A program made the position numbers and the translations under genes. This document shows positions 15,839 to 24,748 of a DNA stretch of 64,000 nt, piece after piece (the stretch's first letter is position 1; each line of letters starts with the position of its first letter). The DNA is taken from contig CANRWO010000009.1 in assembly GCA_947643615.1 (NCBI GenBank), positions 1 through 64,000 on the forward strand, in the 5' to 3' direction. Under the pieces are notes generated by a model. That model ran no database searches, was not told the DNA's origin, and saw only the letters and a list, made by a program, of their open reading frames with translations. This stretch comes from an uncultured Lachnospiraceae bacterium (lineage in GTDB: Bacteria > Bacillota > Clostridia > Lachnospirales > Lachnospiraceae).

Positions 15839-17545
15839 GTGGGTTTACAAGAAATCGATGCTAAGATGCTTTCCAAGATGTTCTTAGCCGGTGCGAAGAA
15901 TTTGGAAAATAAGAAAGAGTGGATCAATGAGCTGAATGTGTTTCCCGTTCCTGATGGCGATACCGGAACCAATATGACTATGACGATCATGTCTGCGGCA
16001 AGGGAAGTATCTTCTCTGGGAGAAGGAGCCAGTATGGAGTCCATTTGTAAGGCGATTTCCAGCGGTTCGCTGAGAGGCGCCAGGGGTAATTCCGGCGTGA
16101 TACTGTCCCAGCTGTTCCGTGGTTTTACAAAGCGTATCCAGGAAGAGAGCGATATTACGGTGGGCGTTATGGCGGAGGCCTACGAGAAAGCGGTGGAGAC
16201 GGCATACAAGGCTGTAATGAAGCCGAAGGAAGGAACGATACTGACCGTGGCCAGAGGCGTTTCGGATAAGGCCAAAGAATTGGTGGAAGACGGATGCGAC
16301 GACCTGGAAGTATTCTTTGAAAAGGTCATCGCCCATGGAAACTATGTGCTCAGCCAGACGCCGGAGATGCTGCCCGTTTTAAAACAGGCCGGGGTGGTGG
16401 ATTCCGGCGGACAGGGACTGATGGAGGTTTTACAGGGCGCTTATGACGCGTACCTGGGAAAAGAGATAGACTATTCTATTTCGGAACCTGCATCCGCAGG
16501 CGGTCCTGCTGTTAATAAATCTTCTATGGAAGTGCAGGCGGAAGCGGAAATCAAATTTGGATATTGCACAGAATTTATTATTTTATTGAATAAGACCTTT
16601 CATTTAAAAATGGAGATGGATTTCAAAGCATACTTGGAATCTATCGGTGACTCTATCGTTTGTGTGGCGGATGATGACGTGGTAAAGGTACACGTACATA
16701 CCAACGATCCCGGCCTGGCTATCCAGAGGGCGTTGAAGTATGGTGCCCTTTCCAATATGAAGATTGACAACATGCGCCTCGAACATCAGGAGAAGCTTTT
16801 TAAGATGTCGGAGAAGAGCGGCGTACCTGTCTCCGTGGATCAGGTTAAACCCCGGCAGGAACCGGAGAAAGCCGCCGAGCCTCCCAAGGACTTTGGCTTT
16901 ATTGCAGTCTCCGTGGGGGAAGGTGTGAATGAGATATTTAAGAGCCTGGGCGTGGACTATATCATTGAGGGAGGGCAGACCATGAACCCCAGCACTGCCG
17001 ATATCCTGAATGCGGTGGACCAAGTAAATGCCAAGACGGTGTTTGTGCTGCCAAACAATAAGAATATCATCCTGGCGGCTAACCAGGCGGCAGAGCTCAC
17101 GACGGAGAAGGATCTGCTGGTCATCCCTACCAAGACGATTCCTCAGGGAATTACGGCTGTAATCAATTTTGTCCCCGAGATGTCTGCGGATGAGAACGAA
17201 GCTACTATGATCCAGGAGATTGCTAATGTGAAAACCGGCCAGGTCACATATGCGGTGCGAGATACCGTGATTGATGACAAGGAGATTAAAAAAGGCGATT
17301 ATATGGGCATCGGCGATGACGGAATCCTGTCTGTTGGCAGTGATATCAACGCGGTTGCCAGGGAGACCATCCAGGAGATGGTTGATGATGATTCCGTACT
17401 GATCAGTATTTATTACGGCAGTGATGTTTCAGAAGAAGATGCGGAAGCTTTCAGGGCGGAAATTGAAAAGAGCTATTCCGCCTGCGATATAGAACTCCAG
17501 TACGGCGGACAGCCAATCTATTATTATGTGATGTCTGTGGAATAG
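15839..17545 (+). CDS. DAK2 domain fatty acid kinase FakA-like protein (YloV)
   Basis: ATP-binding subunit of the fatty-acid kinase system: FakA phosphorylates fatty acids held by DegV-type FakB proteins, feeding phospholipid synthesis. The DAK2 nucleotide site NVFPVPDGDTGTNM is intact near residue 35, with RGARGNSGVILSQLFRG after it; the rest matches the DegV-like middle and C-terminal FakA domain. The track start (TTG 15818) overlaps the ribosome-binding site; GTG 15839 follows AAGGAGG by 8 nt (568 aa). A DegV protein is encoded 2.4 kb downstream, on the far side of recG. Confidence 0.92.
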   Translation: MGLQEIDAKMLSKMFLAGAKNLENKKEWINELNVFPVPDGDTGTNMTMTIMSAAREVSSLGEGASMESICKAISSGSLRGARGNSGVILSQLFRGFTKRIQEESDITVGVMAEAYEKAVETAYKAVMKPKEGTILTVARGVSDKAKELVEDGCDDLEVFFEKVIAHGNYVLSQTPEMLPVLKQAGVVDSGGQGLMEVLQGAYDAYLGKEIDYSISEPASAGGPAVNKSSMEVQAEAEIKFGYCTEFIILLNKTFHLKMEMDFKAYLESIGDSIVCVADDDVVKVHVHTNDPGLAIQRALKYGALSNMKIDNMRLEHQEKLFKMSEKSGVPVSVDQVKPRQEPEKAAEPPKDFGFIAVSVGEGVNEIFKSLGVDYIIEGGQTMNPSTADILNAVDQVNAKTVFVLPNNKNIILAANQAAELTTEKDLLVIPTKTIPQGITAVINFVPEMSADENEATMIQEIANVKTGQVTYAVRDTVIDDKEIKKGDYMGIGDDGILSVGSDINAVARETIQEMVDDDSVLISIYYGSDVSEEDAEAFRAEIEKSYSACDIELQYGGQPIYYYVMSVE

Positions 17546-17617
17546 GTGAAATGGGTAGAATAGGTTGAAGGTAAGCCTGATGACCTGGATATTATTGTGG
17601 TAAGCGTAAAAATGAAA

Positions 17618-17646
17618 GGAGACAGGTTGACTCTGTCTCCTTTTTT
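17618..17646 (+). terminator. Intrinsic terminator after the FakA-like gene
   Basis: GGAGACAG-GTTGACT-CTGTCTCC, 8-bp stem, then TTTTTT. It separates the yloUV pair from recG. Confidence 0.85.
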
Positions 17647-17729
17647 AGAACTTTCTTTTGGAACATTCCCACAATGTATGTAACAGGATGATTGCCCAAG
17701 GCATGCTTCCAGGCGGAATGAGAGGATAT

Positions 17730-19787
17730 ATGGATAGGAATACACCGGTCATAGAACTTAAGGGAGTTGGCGAGAAGACCCGGAAATTGTTTGAAAAACT
17801 GAATATATTCACTGTGGCAGACCTGTTGTCTTTTTATCCCAGGGATTATGAAAATTTCCGGGAACCGGTGTCAATCAGCCATGCAGGCGCCGGTGAAGTA
17901 TGCGCCCTGAGGGCGGCGGTGGCGGGAATTCCCAATGAAAAGAGGGTGAGGAACCTTCATATTTTAAACGTCAATATTTCTGACGGCACGGGTAATATGC
18001 AGCTCACTTTTTTCAACATGCAGTTTCTGAAAAAGACACTGAAAAAGGGCGGTTATTATATTTTTCGTGGAACCGTACAGACCCGTGGGAATATTAAGAT
18101 TATGGAACAACCCAAAATCTATACCATGGAAGAATACGGAAAACTGACAGACCGGTTAAACCCCAGGTATTCCCTGACCAAAGGACTTACCAATCAGGCA
18201 GTCCAGAAGGCGGTAAAGCAGGCTTTGTCCGTTTGCCCGCCGGAGGAGGAATTTTACGGCAAAGAGTTTCTGCGTACCTATGGCCTTATGGGCGCGGAGG
18301 ATGCCCTTCATGCCGTCCATTTCCCTGAAGACATGGAGCAGCTTGTCCAGGCAAGGCAGCGCCTGGTGTTCGACGAGTTCTTTGCTTTTCTGTTCCTGAT
18401 GCGGCAGAATAAGGAATTTACCGAAGGCATTGAAAATTGCTTTCCTATGTTTGAGACAGCCGACACGGTTCGTTTTCTGGAACAGCTGCCCTTTCCGCTG
18501 ACCAGGGCGCAGAAAAGGGTCTGGGGGGAAATTCGGGACGATTTGGGCAGTCCCTGCTGCATGAACCGTCTGATCCAGGGGGATGTGGGCTCCGGAAAGA
18601 CGGTGCTGGCTCTGCTGGCCCTGCTGATGACTGCCGCAAACGGTTATCAGGGAGCTCTGATGGCGCCTACAGAGGTGCTTGCTACACAGCATTTTGAGAC
18701 AATTTCGGAATATGCCAATGGTGGCTGCCCGGTGCTGAAGCCGATTCTTCTGGTAGGATCCATGACCGCAAAGGAAAAGAAAGAGGCTTACGGAAAAATT
18801 GCCTCAGGGGAAGCCAACCTGGTGATTGGCACCCACGCACTGATCCAGGGTAAAGTACAATACAAATCTCTGGCGCTGGTGGTCACGGACGAACAGCATC
18901 GGTTCGGCGTCAGACAGCGGGAGCAGCTGGCGGAAAAAGGGGAGAAGCCGCATATTCTGGTGATGAGCGCCACGCCCATTCCCAGGACGCTGGCCATTAT
19001 TCTTTATGGTGACCTGCACATTTCGGTGGTGGACGAACTGCCGGCCAACAGGCTTCCCATCAAAAACTGTGTGGTGAATACCGCCTACCGGGCAAAGGCT
19101 TATGAATTTATTGAAAAAGAGGTCAGGGCAGGAAGACAGGCTTATGTGATCTGCCCCCAGGTGGAGGAGGGGGAGCTGGATGACCTGGAAAACGTGGTGG
19201 ATTATACGGAAAAATTGCGGGGCAGGCTCTCACCGGATATCCGGGTGGCTTATTTGCACGGCAAGATGCGGCCTGGGGACAAGAACCGGATCATGGAGGA
19301 GTTTGCCGCAAAGGAAATAGATGTACTTGTGTCTACCACGGTCATTGAGGTAGGAATCAATGTGCCCAATGCTACGGTGATGATGGTGGAAAATGCAGAG
19401 CGGTTCGGCCTGGCACAGCTCCATCAGCTGCGGGGCCGGGTAGGAAGAGGGGGATATCAGAGCTATTGTATCTTTGTCAGTACAAAGGAGAACAAAGAGA
19501 CCATGGAGCGGCTGCAGATCTTAAACCAGTCAAACGACGGTTTCTATATTGCTTCCCAGGACCTGAAGCTGCGGGGACCGGGCGATCTCTTCGGCATACG
19601 GCAGAGCGGTGAGTTTTCTTTCCGCATCGGGGATATCTATAATGACGCGGGAATGCTGCAGAAGGCCTCCGCCGCCATTGATGCGCTGCTGCTGGGGGAT
19701 CCACGTCTGGAGTTGCAGGAGCATATGGCGTTAAGAAAACATTTAGAAAATGTGTCCGCCAACAGTGTTGACTTTCGATCCATATAA
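17730..19787 (+). CDS. recG: ATP-dependent DNA helicase RecG
   Basis: Helicase that remodels stalled forks and branched DNA. An N-terminal wedge/OB domain is followed by the superfamily 2 motor: Walker A GDVGSGKT (about residue 287), DEQHRFG (motif II, about 387), SATPIPRT (III), STTVIEVGINVPNA and the QLRGRVGRG motif VI. The ORF begins at TTG 17658, but family N-termini resemble MDRNTPVIELKGVGEKT, favouring ATG 17730; AGAGG lies only 4 nt before it, so ATG 17718 is an alternative. From 17730 it is 685 aa, normal length. No terminator separates it from degV. Confidence 0.96.
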   Translation: MDRNTPVIELKGVGEKTRKLFEKLNIFTVADLLSFYPRDYENFREPVSISHAGAGEVCALRAAVAGIPNEKRVRNLHILNVNISDGTGNMQLTFFNMQFLKKTLKKGGYYIFRGTVQTRGNIKIMEQPKIYTMEEYGKLTDRLNPRYSLTKGLTNQAVQKAVKQALSVCPPEEEFYGKEFLRTYGLMGAEDALHAVHFPEDMEQLVQARQRLVFDEFFAFLFLMRQNKEFTEGIENCFPMFETADTVRFLEQLPFPLTRAQKRVWGEIRDDLGSPCCMNRLIQGDVGSGKTVLALLALLMTAANGYQGALMAPTEVLATQHFETISEYANGGCPVLKPILLVGSMTAKEKKEAYGKIASGEANLVIGTHALIQGKVQYKSLALVVTDEQHRFGVRQREQLAEKGEKPHILVMSATPIPRTLAIILYGDLHISVVDELPANRLPIKNCVVNTAYRAKAYEFIEKEVRAGRQAYVICPQVEEGELDDLENVVDYTEKLRGRLSPDIRVAYLHGKMRPGDKNRIMEEFAAKEIDVLVSTTVIEVGINVPNATVMMVENAERFGLAQLHQLRGRVGRGGYQSYCIFVSTKENKETMERLQILNQSNDGFYIASQDLKLRGPGDLFGIRQSGEFSFRIGDIYNDAGMLQKASAAIDALLLGDPRLELQEHMALRKHLENVSANSVDFRSI

Positions 19788-19957
19788 CATTACAATGTCT
19801 AATAGGAATCAAAAAGGTATGGTAAATAGAATCATACAATCAGCTTAGGCAAAAGTGTAACCGGTGGAAAGAGGAAGCTCACAAAGCCAACTGCGTTCAC
19901 AGAGCCGGCACCGCTGGCTTGGCCCATTGCTTGCGGAAATAAGGAAACGAGGTAAAT

Positions 19958-20827
19958 ATGAGTAGTGTTGCAATCGTAACAGACAGTAACAGCGGCATCA
20001 CACAGGCCAAGGCCAAAGAGCATGGGATCTATGTCCTGCCTATGCCGTTTATGATCAATGACGAGACTTTTTATGAGGATATTGACCTGACCCAGGAGCA
20101 ATTTTATGAGAAGCTGACAGGTGGCGCCCAGATCGGTACCAGCCAGCCTTCCCCGGAGTCCGTGATGGAATTGTGGGATAAGCTGCTGAAGGAATATGAC
20201 GAGATCGTGCATATCCCCATGAGCAGCGGACTGTCCGGTTCCTGCCAGTCCGCCATGATGCTTGCCCAGGATTATGAGGATAAGGTCCAGGTAGTCAATA
20301 ACCAGAGGATATCCGTCACCCAGCGCCAGTCCTGCCTGGACGCAAAGCTGCTTGCGGCAAAGGGGATGAATGCCAGAGAGATCAAAGATTTCCTGGAGGA
20401 AGACAAGTTCAACAGCAGTATCTATATTATGCTGGATACTTTATATTATCTGAAAAAGGGCGGCAGGATCACACCTGCGGCAGCGGCTATCGGCACTATG
20501 CTGAAGCTGAAGCCGGTGCTCCAGATCCAGGGGGATAAGCTGGACGCCTTTGCGAAAGCGCGCACCGTCAACCAGGGTAAGGCCACCATGATCAACGCCA
20601 TCCGCAACGATATCGAGAAACGGTTCGGCGGCCTTACCGAGGATAAGCATATCTGGCTGCAGATTGCCCATACCCACAATGAAGCGGCAGCGGAAGCTTA
20701 TAAGCAGGAGATTGCGGAACAGTTTCCCGGCTATGATATCCATATGGATCCCCTTTCTCTCAGTGTGGCCTGCCATATCGGCCCCGGCGCCCTGGCATTT
20801 GCCTGCTGCAGGAAGATTGAGGTTTGA
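19958..20827 (+). CDS. DegV family fatty acid-binding protein
   Basis: DegV/FakB-type protein that binds a fatty acid and presents it to FakA. IVTDSNSGI begins the DegV fold; GTSQPSPESVMELWD and MSSGLSGSCQSAMM are the conserved threonine and serine segments contacting the carboxylate; LYYLKKGGRITPAAAAIGTMLKLKPVLQ is also typical. 289 aa, full length. The leader (19788-19957) contains a weak hairpin but no recognised RNA element. The nearby FakA-like gene makes a functional pair plausible. Confidence 0.93.
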   Translation: MSSVAIVTDSNSGITQAKAKEHGIYVLPMPFMINDETFYEDIDLTQEQFYEKLTGGAQIGTSQPSPESVMELWDKLLKEYDEIVHIPMSSGLSGSCQSAMMLAQDYEDKVQVVNNQRISVTQRQSCLDAKLLAAKGMNAREIKDFLEEDKFNSSIYIMLDTLYYLKKGGRITPAAAAIGTMLKLKPVLQIQGDKLDAFAKARTVNQGKATMINAIRNDIEKRFGGLTEDKHIWLQIAHTHNEAAAEAYKQEIAEQFPGYDIHMDPLSLSVACHIGPGALAFACCRKIEV

Positions 20828-20853
20828 GGCAGTTAAATAGTATTTGTTTCTGG

Positions 20854-20886
20854 CCGGAGGCTGTATCCACAGCTTCCGGTTTTTTA
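20854..20886 (+). terminator. Intrinsic terminator after degV
   Basis: CCGGAGGCTGT-ATCC-ACAGCTTCCGG, 11-bp stem with one G:U pair, then TTTTTT. Confidence 0.85.
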
Positions 20887-20953
20887 TATTTTAATGACTC
20901 ACATCGCCCCTTTCACCTCCGGCTCCCTGTTTCAGAAAAGTGTGAGTTTGTCC

Positions 20954-20984
20954 TTGACCGTCACCTTAGGTAACCCTTTATAAT
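20954..20984 (+). promoter_or_regulatory. MerR-type promoter with 19-bp spacer and internal dyad
   Basis: TTGACC-N19-TATAAT. The 19-bp spacer, too long for normal sigmaA use, holds the dyad GTcACCT-T-AGGTaAC (20960-20974). This layout is the hallmark of MerR-activated promoters, where the regulator untwists the DNA. It lies 117 nt before the MerR-fusion ATG, implying autoregulation. A second ACCTTAGG occurs at 21011-21018 in the leader. Confidence 0.75.
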
Positions 20985-21101
20985 GTGAATTGACAGAAAA
21001 CAAGATAAGAACCTTAGGGTTTTTGACGGAATTTTGAAAGGCATATGCTTTTGGGTTCTGTGGCACAAGTAATATACAGGAAGAAAGAAGGAGGTATCTT
21101 C

Positions 21102-22319
21102 ATGGAAGGAAAATTATACACGGCAGGGGAGATTGCCAGGCTGACAGGGGTATCCCTGCGCACCATCCGTTTTTATGACGAAAAGGGATTGCTGAAGCCG
21201 GTGGCCCATTCGGAGGCGGGATACCGGTACTATGACCGGGATTGTGTGAACAGGCTTCAGCGGATCCTGATCCTGAAATATTTAGGCTTTTCCCTGCGCC
21301 AGATAGAAGGGATGGTGCAGGCAGAAGGGATAAACCATACAGAAGGAGACAATGTCAGAGACATGGAAATACAGCTTTCCGAACAGAAGGCCCTTCTGCT
21401 GCAGCGGAAAAACCGGTTGGAGGAGATGGTCTCCACCATTGAGGTTATGGAGAAAAGCGGCGGGGAGGAGAGGTGGAATTACCTTCTGAGGCTGCTGAAT
21501 CTTCTGACAGACGAAGATAAAATTAAACAACAATATGAGACCCCAGATAATCTGGAGAGGAGGATCCGGCTCCATGATTACAGCACCAATCCCCGGGATT
21601 GGATGGAATGGGTGTATGAAAGACTGGGACTGGATGCCGGGGACAGGGTTTTGGAGATTGGGTGCGGGAACGGAAAGCTGTGGTGCAGGAATATCCACAG
21701 GCTGCCGGAGAGACTGCATCTGATCCTCACCGACCGCTCAGAGGGGATGCTGGCACAGGCTCGGGAACGCCTTACCCCCTATGAGAAGCTGATGGAGCGG
21801 AAGGGGATCTGCGTGGAGTATCACGTTATGGACGCGGAGGAGCTGCATCTGCCGGAGAAATGCTATGACAAAATAATTGCCAACCATATGCTTTACCATG
21901 TGAAGCACAGGGAAGAATGCCTGGGTGCGATCCAAACGGCGCTGAAAGATACGGGAATCTTTTATTGCTCAACTATCGGCAACGGCCATATGAAGGAGCT
22001 GCATGAAATCGTGGCTTCTTTTGACAGGCGTATTGAAATGCCCTTTACCAGGCTGACCACAGGGTTCCGGCTGGAAAACGGGGAAGCGCAGCTGAAAAAG
22101 TTCTTCCCCAGAGTGGAATGTGAGCGGCAGGAAAACGCCCTGATCGTGGATGACGCAGCGGTAATTTATGATTATGTGTATTCTTATCCCGGGAACGCTC
22201 CCTGTATCCTGGAGCAGAGAGGAGAGGAATTCCGGCAGCTGTTGGAAGATATGCTGAGACGGGAGGGAGCGGTCTATATCCAAAAGGAAACGGGGATGTT
22301 TATCTGCCGGAAAAGGTAA
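21102..22319 (+). CDS. MerR family regulator fused to SAM-dependent methyltransferase
   Basis: Residues 1-~70 are a MerR winged helix (YTAGEIARLTGVSLRTIRFYDEKGLL, then AGYRYYDRD), followed by a coiled-coil dimerisation helix (~80-120). The remaining ~260 residues are a class I methyltransferase with motif I VLEIGCGNG (about residue 182), ILTDRSEGML and IIANHMLYHV. ATG 21102 follows AGGAGG; the track's 21045 start has none. The methyltransferase may act as sensor, as enzyme, or both; substrate is unknown. A clearly homologous free methyltransferase is encoded next. The promoter is MerR-like, so it probably controls itself and perhaps the genes downstream. Confidence 0.88.
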   Translation: MEGKLYTAGEIARLTGVSLRTIRFYDEKGLLKPVAHSEAGYRYYDRDCVNRLQRILILKYLGFSLRQIEGMVQAEGINHTEGDNVRDMEIQLSEQKALLLQRKNRLEEMVSTIEVMEKSGGEERWNYLLRLLNLLTDEDKIKQQYETPDNLERRIRLHDYSTNPRDWMEWVYERLGLDAGDRVLEIGCGNGKLWCRNIHRLPERLHLILTDRSEGMLAQARERLTPYEKLMERKGICVEYHVMDAEELHLPEKCYDKIIANHMLYHVKHREECLGAIQTALKDTGIFYCSTIGNGHMKELHEIVASFDRRIEMPFTRLTTGFRLENGEAQLKKFFPRVECERQENALIVDDAAVIYDYVYSYPGNAPCILEQRGEEFRQLLEDMLRREGAVYIQKETGMFICRKR

Positions 22320-22434
22320 AAGCGGGCATCACAGGCAAAGTGGGAGCGGGCAGCACCAGGCAGCACCGGACAGGGACTTTGCCCTGAAGCCGGAAGGGTT
22401 TAATTTATTTTACAGGAAACTGCGTCTGGCTGGG

Positions 22435-22476
22435 GAAGAATGCTTCGCATTCTTCGAAGCGCCGCAAGCGGCGCTT
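22435..22476. repeat. Tandem double hairpin (REP-like)
   Basis: Two perfect stem-loops in a row: GAAGAATGC-TTC-GCATTCTTC, one G, then AAGCGCCGC-AA-GCGGCGCTT. It has no T-run, so it is not a standard terminator. It lies between the two methyltransferase genes and resembles a palindromic interspersed element or an mRNA-stabilising structure. Confidence 0.7.
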
Positions 22477-22498
22477 TAGTACAGGAGGGGAACTACAG

Positions 22499-23332
22499 AT
22501 GATTGATATGGATGATATGTCCTGCAAAACCGTAATCCAGGAACAGTATAAAAATACAGATAACCTTAAGGTGAGAAAAAGCTTACACGAAAAATACAGT
22601 GTGAATAAAGTGGGATTCCAGAGGTGGATGTTTGACCAGTATCCCTTTCGCAGAAAGATGAAAATCCTGGAATTGGGAAGCGGAACAGGAGAATTGTGGA
22701 ATTATTATTTTGAAAATGACGTTCTCCGGAGTTATAATATGGATATTATATTATCGGATTTTTCCGACGGAATGACAGATTACTTACAGCATCTTTTCCA
22801 GGGCAGGGGAATATCCGTCAGAAAGGCTGACATACAACATATACCCTTTGGCAACGGTACCTTTGACCTTATTATAGCAAATTCCATGCTATATCATGTG
22901 AAGGATATTGACCTGGCGATTTCCGAAGTAAGACGGGTTTTGAAAAAAGACGGCCTGTTCTGCTGCTCCACGTTCGGGATAAACGGAATGACGCAGTATC
23001 TTTATCATGCACTGGATGAACTTGGCATTCCCTGCGACCATAAATCCAATATTTCCTTTACATTACAGAACGGGGCACGGACGCTCAGAAAGCAGTTCGC
23101 AAAGGTGGATCGGCGTGATTACACGGACGCTTTAGAGATAGACAACGTGGAGGATTATCTGGAGTATATCTATTCCATGGCTTCCATGCAGGGGCTTGAC
23201 CGGGGAAAATACGGCGTTTTGCTGGATTACTTCAATTCACGGAAGGTAAACGGATACCTGCACATACCCAAAGAATACGGAATGTTTGTGGCAGGTGACG
23301 GCGGATTTGACGGATGCCGGCGGGTACGCTGA
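22499..23332 (+). CDS. Class I SAM-dependent methyltransferase (paralog of the MerR-fused domain)
   Basis: Methyltransferase_11-type enzyme: motif I ILELGSGTGELW (about residue 55), ILSDFSDGMT, DIQHIPFGNGTFDLIIANSMLYHV and CCSTFGINGM. It aligns along its whole length with the C-terminal part of the preceding MerR fusion, sharing IxxQYxxxDNL, IIAN.MLYHVK and the late F.L.NG....L segment, so it arose by duplication or by detachment from such a fusion. 277 aa, soluble. AGGAGGGG lies before the ATG. Likely cotranscribed with the fusion gene. Substrate unknown. Confidence 0.88.
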   Translation: MIDMDDMSCKTVIQEQYKNTDNLKVRKSLHEKYSVNKVGFQRWMFDQYPFRRKMKILELGSGTGELWNYYFENDVLRSYNMDIILSDFSDGMTDYLQHLFQGRGISVRKADIQHIPFGNGTFDLIIANSMLYHVKDIDLAISEVRRVLKKDGLFCCSTFGINGMTQYLYHALDELGIPCDHKSNISFTLQNGARTLRKQFAKVDRRDYTDALEIDNVEDYLEYIYSMASMQGLDRGKYGVLLDYFNSRKVNGYLHIPKEYGMFVAGDGGFDGCRRVR

Positions 23333-23369
23333 ACTTAGGTGCAAAATATAGTGTGGAAATGAGGATTTT

Positions 23370-24737
23370 ATGAACTTTTGGCAGGCAATGTCTGGAAATT
23401 TATGGAGTATGACAGTGGATGTAGGCTTCACCCTCTGGATGTCCCATATTCTTTTGGGAAGGATTCCCCGCCATGGAAGGATGCATGTGTTTAAATGTTT
23501 CATGGCTTCGGTTTTTGTGATCGTGTTATTTGCGTTTTTGGGATCTGCCTGTTATGTGGCAGGAGTATTTTACTGGAAATATCAGACAGGCACTTTGCTG
23601 TGGAAATATTTTTCGGTGTTATGTATGGCGCTTTTCCTTCGGTTTCTATACCGGGCGCCCATGAAAGACTGCTGTATCGACATCCTGACCGTGGAGATCC
23701 TGTATTCTTACGGCGATTACCTCTCGCAGCTGTACAGTGTGGGGATCATCTATAATCTCACGGTGCCGGAGGAGCGCCGGCGTTATCTGTTCTGGATCCT
23801 GGTGGTAGTACCGGCCTGCCTGGTTCTTTGCGGTTTTGTGATCCACATGTCCGGCATAGGCAGGATTTACAGACAGTGGATCGGGCAGGAAGATGTACAC
23901 AAAGGAATCCTGCTCCTGCTGTTCTCCTACCCGGCAATATACCGTATGCTGCAGATCATTGTAAACGGCAGGCAGCTGAACGGTTCCCTGCAGTTATTGC
24001 CGCTGGCGCTGCTTTTCATGATCCATGTGTTTCTGCTCTACGCAGGACGGAACTGGCAGCAAAAGCAGGAGATTACGGCGCAGCAGAACAGTCTGAAGCA
24101 GCAGACCATCTATATAGAACAGCTGGAGCAGATCCAGTCCGAACTGCGCAGGTTCCGGCATGATTTCAAAAACATGACGGCAGGAATGTATCTCCAGGCA
24201 AAGGAAGGCGATCCGGCGGCCGTGGAAGCTTTTATACAGAATATGACGGAAGACTTTGACAGGCAGGTGGGCAGCCATGTGCAGCTGGTCAACGAACTGG
24301 GCAATGTTCGCATGATGGAGGTAAAAGGCCTTCTCATGGATAAGATGATCCGGATGAAACGGGAGGGCATCCGTTTTGAACTGGAGGTAATGTTCCCTTT
24401 GGATACCACCCGGATGCGCAGTACCGATCTGTGCCGGTGCCTGGGGATCCTGCTGGATAATGCCGTGGAAGAGGCACAGGGGAAGAAGGATGGCTGGGTG
24501 CGCCTGATGATCAGCAGCCCGGGCGGTGACGTCACCGTCTTTCGGATCACGAACAGCCTGTATTCGGAGCCTGCGCTTCACCTTTTGGGAAAGGATGGCT
24601 ATACCACCAAAGGGGAAGGGCACGGGACAGGCCTGGAAAGCTATCGGAAAATATTGGACCGATATGACTTTATATTTAACCTGACCGCCGTAAGGGACGG
24701 CTGTTTTGTGCAGGAGTTTACGATTCATGAAAGATGA
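23370..24737 (+). CDS. GHKL-domain sensor histidine kinase (AgrC-like)
   Basis: Membrane sensor kinase of the AgrC/ComD type. The first ~225 residues hold about six to seven hydrophobic segments and no extracytoplasmic domain, as in peptide-pheromone receptors. A linker coiled coil leads to the phospho-accepting RHDFKN (His about residue 263), N-box LLDNAVEEA (about 361) and G-box GHGTGLES (about 416). The stop overlaps the following response regulator region. No agrB/agrD pair is visible, so the signal is unknown. GAGG precedes the ATG. 455 aa. Confidence 0.9.
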   Translation: MNFWQAMSGNLWSMTVDVGFTLWMSHILLGRIPRHGRMHVFKCFMASVFVIVLFAFLGSACYVAGVFYWKYQTGTLLWKYFSVLCMALFLRFLYRAPMKDCCIDILTVEILYSYGDYLSQLYSVGIIYNLTVPEERRRYLFWILVVVPACLVLCGFVIHMSGIGRIYRQWIGQEDVHKGILLLLFSYPAIYRMLQIIVNGRQLNGSLQLLPLALLFMIHVFLLYAGRNWQQKQEITAQQNSLKQQTIYIEQLEQIQSELRRFRHDFKNMTAGMYLQAKEGDPAAVEAFIQNMTEDFDRQVGSHVQLVNELGNVRMMEVKGLLMDKMIRMKREGIRFELEVMFPLDTTRMRSTDLCRCLGILLDNAVEEAQGKKDGWVRLMISSPGGDVTVFRITNSLYSEPALHLLGKDGYTTKGEGHGTGLESYRKILDRYDFIFNLTAVRDGCFVQEFTIHER

Positions 24738-24748
24738 CAGGAGGGGTT

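Noticed and set aside
19788-19957. Riboswitch in the degV leader
   Set aside because: Only a weak hairpin is visible and no conserved core of a known class (cobalamin, T-box, SAM) could be found.
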